Shown here one piece after another: positions 59,740 to 64,000 of a stretch of DNA of 64,000 nt. The position numbers and the translations under genes were made by a program. This DNA comes from Micromonospora sp. LH3U1 (lineage in GTDB: Bacteria > Actinomycetota > Actinomycetes > Mycobacteriales > Micromonosporaceae). Position 1 is the stretch's first letter; the number at the start of each line of letters is the position of its first letter. The DNA lies in the NCBI RefSeq assembly GCF_028475105.1, contig NZ_CP116936.1, positions 6,943,501 to 7,007,500 of the forward strand, read 5' to 3'. The notes under the pieces were generated by a model. That model had not been told where the DNA came from, ran no database searches, and saw nothing but the letters and a program-made list of their open reading frames with translations.

Positions 59740-60462
59740 TCAGCTCAGCAGACCGCCGAGCAGACCGCCCTCCTGCTGCTGCTGGCCGCTGCCCATGACC
59801 GGCGGCTCCTCGGACGGCTGCACCACCACGAAGCCCTGGCCGGCGAAGCTCATCGTGAACGACTCACCGGTGCGTCGACCCAGCAGCGTGCCGAGGCCCA
59901 TCTGCTCGGCCCGGTGGTAGCCGGTCTGGAGGTTGGCCGACCAGCAGACCGCGGCCTGCGGGTCGACGTACGTCGGGGCGTCCACGTTCAGCACCACCGG
60001 GGTGCCCTTGGTGGTGATGGCGATCCGCCCGTAGCCACTGAACACGCAGTTGAACAGGCCGGACGAGGAGGCCATCCCGGCGCCGCCGACCATCCTGATG
60101 TCGTACTGGAGGGTGGAGTCGAAGGCGAGCACGCTGGAGCCGTTGATGGAGAGGGCGTCGCCCGGCTCCAAGTCGATGATGTGCACGTCCTTGGCCAGCT
60201 CGGCGAGGAAGACGTCACCCTGGCCGGAGACCTTCATCAGCGGAACGCCCTCGCCGGTGAGCTTCTGCTTGAGAAACTTGCCGAGCCCGCCCGAGCCCAG
60301 GGCCTGGAACTGCACGTTTCCCTGGTAGGCGACCATCGACCCGACCCGGGCCATCGCCTCACCGTTGAGCTCGATCTTCAACATCTTGGAGTTTTGCAGC
60401 CGCATGCCGGGCTGCGCGGACTCCTTCTCCAGATTTTCCGCGGAGAACAGCTCGCTGCGCAT
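59740..60462 (-). CDS. AIM24 family protein
   Basis: This is a 240-residue beta-rich protein of the AIM24/TerB-linked family. It begins MRSELFSAENLEKESAQPGMRLQNSKMLKIEL and shows repeated glycine-rich strands (LTGEGVPLMKVSGQGDVFLAELAKDVHIIDLEPGD, GLFNCVFSGYGRIAITTKGTPVVL), then a short glutamine/glycine tail. The function of bacterial members is unknown. ATG 60462 has a perfect AGGAGG 7 bases upstream, which removes the longer open frame. Confidence 0.9.
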   Translation of the reverse strand: MRSELFSAENLEKESAQPGMRLQNSKMLKIELNGEAMARVGSMVAYQGNVQFQALGSGGLGKFLKQKLTGEGVPLMKVSGQGDVFLAELAKDVHIIDLEPGDALSINGSSVLAFDSTLQYDIRMVGGAGMASSSGLFNCVFSGYGRIAITTKGTPVVLNVDAPTYVDPQAAVCWSANLQTGYHRAEQMGLGTLLGRRTGESFTMSFAGQGFVVVQPSEEPPVMGSGQQQQEGGLLGGLLS

Positions 60463-60570
60463 GAAAGTGCCTCCTGAAAGGGTCGCGGTAGCTGCACCGA
60501 AGGTAGGCGACCAGGGCAACCAAGGGCCATCGGCCGAGCGGCGTGGCGCGGCAGGCGGTGAGCCGGCCGG

Positions 60571-60933
60571 TCAGCCCCAGCCCAGCGCGTGCAGTCGCGC
60601 GTCGTCGATGCCGAAGTGGTGGGCGATCTCGTGCACCACGGTCACCGCCACCTCATCGACGACATCGTCGTCGTTGTCGCAGATCCGCAGGATCGGACGT
60701 CGGTAGATGAAGATCCGGTCCGGCAGTACGCCGGAGTAGTCCCAGCCGCGATCGGTGAGCGCGTGGCCCTCGTAGAGGCCGAGCAGATCGGGCTCGCCCT
60801 GCGGCGGGTCGTCCTCGACGAGGATCACCACGTTGCTCATCAGGCCCAGCAGTTCCTCGGGCACCTCGTCGAGAGCATCGGCGACAAGTTCCTCGAAGCG
60901 CTCGCGGGTCATCTCCACCGGCACCTCACCCAT
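60571..60933 (-). CDS. Metallopeptidase family protein (minimal zincin)
   Basis: This is a 120-residue protein with the zinc motif H101-E102-x2-H105 followed by Asp110 (VVHEIAHHFGID). The N-terminal half (FEELVADALDEVPEELLGLMSNVVILVEDDPP) matches the small DUF1025-type metallopeptidase family common in actinobacteria. It has no signal peptide, so it acts in the cytosol if active. ATG 60933 or ATG 60912 are both possible starts. Confidence 0.88.
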   Translation of the reverse strand: MGEVPVEMTRERFEELVADALDEVPEELLGLMSNVVILVEDDPPQGEPDLLGLYEGHALTDRGWDYSGVLPDRIFIYRRPILRICDNDDDVVDEVAVTVVHEIAHHFGIDDARLHALGWG

Positions 60934-61066
60934 TCTGCCCGATGCCGGGTCCGGCCGGCCCGGTCACGATGTGCCGCTGACCGGACCCGCAGGTCCACGG
61001 CGAGAGTGACCGCCCAGGGACGGGCGGAGACTCTGACCGTGAACGAGCGGGTGTGGGTCGACCGGC

Positions 61067-61498
61067 TCAGGCAGCCAGACGGGCGTTGAGAGTGATCTCG
61101 GCGCCCGGCGAGAGCAGCCGGGAGATCGGGCAGTTGGCCTTGGCGGCCTCGGCGAGCTTCTGGAACTCCGCGTCGTCGATGCCCGGGACCTGGCCGACGG
61201 TCTCCAGGTCGATCCGGGTCACGGTCATCCCGGCGTCGGTCTTGTCCAGGTGGACCTTGGCGGTGGTCTCGACCGAGGTGGCCGTCGAGCCAGCGTCGGC
61301 GAGCGCCTTCGAGAACGCCATCGAGAAGCAGCCAGCGTGCGCGGCGGCGATCAGCTCCTCGGGGTTGGTGCCCTCGCCCTCCTCGAAGCGCGACTTGAAG
61401 GAGTAGTTGCCCGACAGGCCACCCTTCCCGGTGCGAACGGTGCCGGCGCCCTCGGTGAGATTGCCCTGCCATTGTGCTGAAGCGGTACGGATAGGCAT
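61067..61498 (-). CDS. osmC: OsmC-type peroxiredoxin
   Basis: This is a 143-residue Ohr/OsmC-fold thiol peroxidase. The reactive cysteines are Cys57 in AHAGCFSMAF and Cys124 in KANCPIS; the spacing is normal. PEELIAAAHAGC is the conserved helix. It reduces organic hydroperoxides. The initial SAQWQGNLTEGAG and LSGNYSFKSRF stretches fit OsmC rather than Ohr. It stands alone between the zincin gene and a divergent membrane protein. Confidence 0.93.
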   Translation of the reverse strand: MPIRTASAQWQGNLTEGAGTVRTGKGGLSGNYSFKSRFEEGEGTNPEELIAAAHAGCFSMAFSKALADAGSTATSVETTAKVHLDKTDAGMTVTRIDLETVGQVPGIDDAEFQKLAEAAKANCPISRLLSPGAEITLNARLAA

Positions 61499-61628
61499 GA
61501 GGAGAACGCTATCGGAAAGGTGACCGCCGAGCGACCGACCGGCACGACGCCCGCCCTGCGATCCCGGTCACCGCCGGCAGGCTGTGCCATGATTCGACCC
61601 AGGTCCGTGACCGGCGGAGGGATGGCCG

Positions 61629-62375
61629 ATGTCCGAGGAGCTTCCGATCCCACGGCAGGGCGACCGTTCCGAGGGTCCCGCCGTGATCGAGTGGGGTGCT
61701 GTCGACCCGAGCCCGCGGCGCCGGTTCGGTTGGTCCCTGACCGGCCTCACGCAAGATCCTCGACTCCCCCTGCTGCTCGCCGGTCTGGGCGCGGTGGCCG
61801 GGGTCGCCTCGATGATCGGTGAGTGGCTGGTGATGAGCCTGCCGAACGGCGGGCCCGAGGGGGACACCACGATCGAGGTGCCCGCCGGGGTGTCCGAGGT
61901 CGGCGGCTTCGGGGTTGGTTACCTGGTTGGGCTTCTCGGCCTCGTCTGCGCCGTGGTGCTGGCCCTGCGGGGCACGGCGGCCGTGCGGCCGAACGCCCGG
62001 CTGGCCGGTCTCACCCTGGCCGGCGCCCTGTTGGCGCTGCTGATCGCCGCCACGGCCACCCTCAACGATCCCGGTCAGCGCAACTTCTTCTACTCGCCTC
62101 AGGACGGCTTCCGGGCCGAATACGGACGCGGCATGGTGATGGCGTTCGCCGCCTGCGTGCTGCTCGGCGCGGCTCTGCGACTGGCTCCAGCCGCACTGCC
62201 CGGCACGCCGGCCGGGTCCCCGGAGGACGACCAGCTGCGGGATGCGCCAGCGACCCGCGCAGGCTGGCGCCGCCGCCGAGACCGCGACCCGGTTCAGGAG
62301 GACGGCCTGCCCGCGCCGGCCGACCTGACCGTCACCCCGGCCGCCCCGTTCGCCCGCCCCGAAAACCCTTCCTGA
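61629..62375 (+). CDS. Hypothetical membrane protein
   Basis: This is a 248-residue protein with four predicted hydrophobic helices (PLLLAGLGAVAGVASMI, GYLVGLLGLVCAVVLAL, LAGLTLAGALLALLIAA, MVMAFAACVLLGAAL) and short soluble ends. The second half is proline- and arginine-rich. No family recognised. ATG 61629 has CGGAGGG 8 bases upstream. An inverted repeat of family A lies 23 bases after its stop. Confidence 0.65.
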   Translation: MSEELPIPRQGDRSEGPAVIEWGAVDPSPRRRFGWSLTGLTQDPRLPLLLAGLGAVAGVASMIGEWLVMSLPNGGPEGDTTIEVPAGVSEVGGFGVGYLVGLLGLVCAVVLALRGTAAVRPNARLAGLTLAGALLALLIAATATLNDPGQRNFFYSPQDGFRAEYGRGMVMAFAACVLLGAALRLAPAALPGTPAGSPEDDQLRDAPATRAGWRRRRDRDPVQEDGLPAPADLTVTPAAPFARPENPS

Positions 62376-62397
62376 GCTGCACGCCCGCTCGCCGCGC

Positions 62398-62466
62398 CGA
62401 TCTTGCACTTCCTGCCCCGACATAAGGTGCATTCCACGCAGCACAGCGACCGCGAGTGCAAGATCG
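62398..62466. repeat. Intergenic inverted repeat, family A copy 2
   Basis: Arms CGATCTTGCACT (62398-62409) and AGTGCAAGATCG (62455-62466) enclose a 45-base centre. Compared with the reverse complement of copy 1 (740-810), it keeps the arms, the TGCCCCGACAT just inside the left arm and the GCGACCGCG before the right arm, while the centre differs. It lies between two plus-strand genes, so it is not confined to convergent junctions. Confidence 0.85.
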
Positions 62467-62624
62467 CGCGGGGGAGCCTGGGGGCGCGTGTTGGTGTCTG
62501 ATTCGCCTGGAAGCCATGGATGCGACCCGTTCCGCGAGGTACGGTTGCTGCCCGCTGTTGCGCCGGGTCTCGGCTTTTCCGACCGCACGGCAGGCTGCGA
62601 CGCGCGGCGGGCGAAGGAGGAACG

Positions 62625-63446
62625 ATGACTCGCCCGGGACTACCCAAGCTGATCGCGACCGACCTCGACGGCACGCTGGTGCGCAGCGATGACACCGTCT
62701 CCGCGTACACCCATGGGGTGCTCGACCGGGTGCGGGCCGCCGGAATTCCGGTGGTCGGCGCGACCGGTCGCGGGCCTCGGCTGACCGAGTTGACCCGTAA
62801 CGACATCCGCGCCGCCGACTTCCTGGTGATGGCGGGCGGCGGACGGGTGGTCGACCAGAGCGACCCGACCGGCCCGCTGGTGCTCCGCGACGAGCGGCTG
62901 CCCGCCGAGGTGCTGGCTCGACTGCTCGCCGACCTGGAGGCCGAGGTCGGCCCGCTGACCGTGATGGTCGAGGCGTCCGACGAGCACGACGCGCCGCTCT
63001 GGGGCGACTACCACGAGAGCTGGCCCTACCAGGATCGGTTCGAGGCACGGAGCCGCACGGAGTGCCTCTCCTGCGACGTGATCAAGGCGTTCGCCCGGAC
63101 CGCCGACCACCACGTGGACGAACTGTTGGCGGTGGCCCGCCGGATCGTCCCGCCGCAGGTCGCCACACTCACCCAGGCGGGGCTCGGCTTCATCGAGATC
63201 TGCCCGCCCGGTGTGGACAAGGCGAGCGGGCTGACCGTGGTGGCGCAGACCCTCGGGGTCGACCCGGCCGACGTGCTGGTCTTCGGTGACATGCCCAACG
63301 ACCTACCGATGTTCGAGTGGGCCGGCTGGTCGCGGGTGGCGGTGTCCAACGCCCACCCCGACGTCCGGGCCGCCGCCGACGAGGTGACCCTGCGCAACGA
63401 CGACGACGGCGTGGCGGTGTATCTGGACCGGCTACTGTCCCGGTGA
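62625..63446 (+). CDS. HAD-superfamily hydrolase (Cof-type)
   Basis: This is a 273-residue phosphatase of the HAD IIB/Cof group. Motif I is DLDGT at 13-17 with the nucleophile aspartate, motif II is GATGRGPR, motif III a lysine in GVDKASGL, and motif IV GDMPNDLPMF. The cap domain lies between residues 80 and 185. These enzymes dephosphorylate sugar phosphates, and substrate prediction is not possible. ATG 62625 has AAGGAGG 5 bases upstream. The stop overlaps a second HAD gene by one base. Confidence 0.93.
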   Translation: MTRPGLPKLIATDLDGTLVRSDDTVSAYTHGVLDRVRAAGIPVVGATGRGPRLTELTRNDIRAADFLVMAGGGRVVDQSDPTGPLVLRDERLPAEVLARLLADLEAEVGPLTVMVEASDEHDAPLWGDYHESWPYQDRFEARSRTECLSCDVIKAFARTADHHVDELLAVARRIVPPQVATLTQAGLGFIEICPPGVDKASGLTVVAQTLGVDPADVLVFGDMPNDLPMFEWAGWSRVAVSNAHPDVRAAADEVTLRNDDDGVAVYLDRLLSR

Positions 63447-64000
63447 TGGGAGAGATACCCCGGCTCATCGCCACCGACATCGACGGCACTCTGATCCGCG
63501 ACGACCACACGGTCAGCCCGCGCACCGCCGACGTGCTCGCGCGGATCTCCGCGCGAGGCACGCCGGTCGTTCTGGTCACCGGCCGTCCGGTCCGCTGGCT
63601 CAAGATGGTGTACGACCAACTGGCCGAGCCGCTGCCGGCTGTCTGCGCCAACGGCGCCGTGGTCTACGACCCGTTCAACGACGAGGTGCTGCGGGCCGAT
63701 CCGCTCGCGCCGCAGCACCTGGCCGAGGTGGCTCGGAGGCTGCGCGCCGAGGTGCCCGACATCAGCTTCGCCGTGGAGATCCTGAACAGTCGGGAGATGC
63801 GGCACGAGGCGCACTACCCGCTGCGCTGGGACGTCGACCCGGACGGCATCCGGCCGATCGAGACACCGGAGGAGTTGCTCTCGGTGCCGGCGGTGAAGCT
63901 GCTCGCCCGGGCCGGCGAGCAGGACCCGGATGCCTTCGTCGAGCTGATCGCCGCAGCGGTGGCGGGGCTGGCCGAGGCCACCCACTCGTCATCCTCGGGC
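63446..64000 (+). CDS. HAD-superfamily hydrolase (Cof-type), partial
   Basis: The first 185 residues are present; the gene continues beyond the window. Motif I is DIDGT at 11-15 and motif II is VTGRPVRWL, with CANGAVVYD as in Cof proteins. Only one base separates it from the preceding HAD gene (TGATG), so the two form an operon and may act on related substrates. Motifs III and IV lie outside the window. Confidence 0.9.
   Translation, partial: MGEIPRLIATDIDGTLIRDDHTVSPRTADVLARISARGTPVVLVTGRPVRWLKMVYDQLAEPLPAVCANGAVVYDPFNDEVLRADPLAPQHLAEVARRLRAEVPDISFAVEILNSREMRHEAHYPLRWDVDPDGIRPIETPEELLSVPAVKLLARAGEQDPDAFVELIAAAVAGLAEATHSSSSG

Overview
This is an ordinary stretch of actinobacterial chromosome, most likely from Micromonospora or a close relative. 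The evidence is the very high G+C content, the frequent GTG starts and 4-base gene overlaps, and several actinomycete-typical families (a WhiJ-like XRE/DUF5753 regulator beside DUF397, DUF5926, DUF5701, three LCP proteins, and a DUF485-acetate permease pair). I see no insertion sequence, prophage, CRISPR array or rRNA. There is one tRNA, tRNA-Ser(UGA). About 66 protein genes are supported, and the last one is cut by the window end.

Layout. 0-8 kb: a SAM methyltransferase, a PEBP protein, two CrcB fluoride channel subunits, the tRNA, a quinone oxidoreductase, SoxR with a perfect palindromic operator, a GT2 glycosyltransferase and a large membrane glycosyltransferase-like protein. 8-21 kb: a secreted SGNH hydrolase with a ricin-type lectin tail, a two-component system with a lipoprotein, a thiolase, an aminoglycoside-phosphotransferase-like protein, rhomboid protease, cyclophilin, CorA and a PLP aminotransferase. 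21-28 kb: small enzymes, then a tight run of nucleotidyltransferase, glycerol-1-phosphate dehydrogenase-like protein and CDP-alcohol phosphatidyltransferase, facing a GT4 glycosyltransferase. This looks like a pathway for a CDP-activated polyol headgroup. 28-38 kb: a polyprenyl glycosylphosphotransferase, a LytS/LytTR pair, an OmpR/histidine kinase/DUF4173 operon preceded by three phased DnaA-box-like motifs, and a sodium/solute symporter with a small partner.

38-46 kb: an ABC-2 exporter pair, the DUF397/XRE locus, a cysteine-rich/flavin-reductase fusion, then a DUF485-ActP module with a Crp-like site. 46-54 kb: a UDP-glucuronate decarboxylase followed by three LCP ligases, then rhodanese, a glycerophosphodiesterase, a GAF/PAS sensor kinase, an anti-sigma-like ATPase and DUF5926. 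54-64 kb: arginine deiminase with an upstream 31-bp palindrome, a NERD-like protein, PAS and ACT proteins, prephenate dehydratase, AIM24, a zincin, OsmC and two HAD hydrolases.

Functionally the window is rich in envelope work: glycosyltransferases, undecaprenyl-P sugar priming, UDP-sugar supply, LCP attachment and CDP-alcohol transfer. It is also rich in signalling, with three OmpR- or LytTR-type two-component systems and one further sensor kinase. Between genes there are several long inverted-repeat elements. Two of them, 61.6 kb apart and in opposite orientation, clearly belong to one family.
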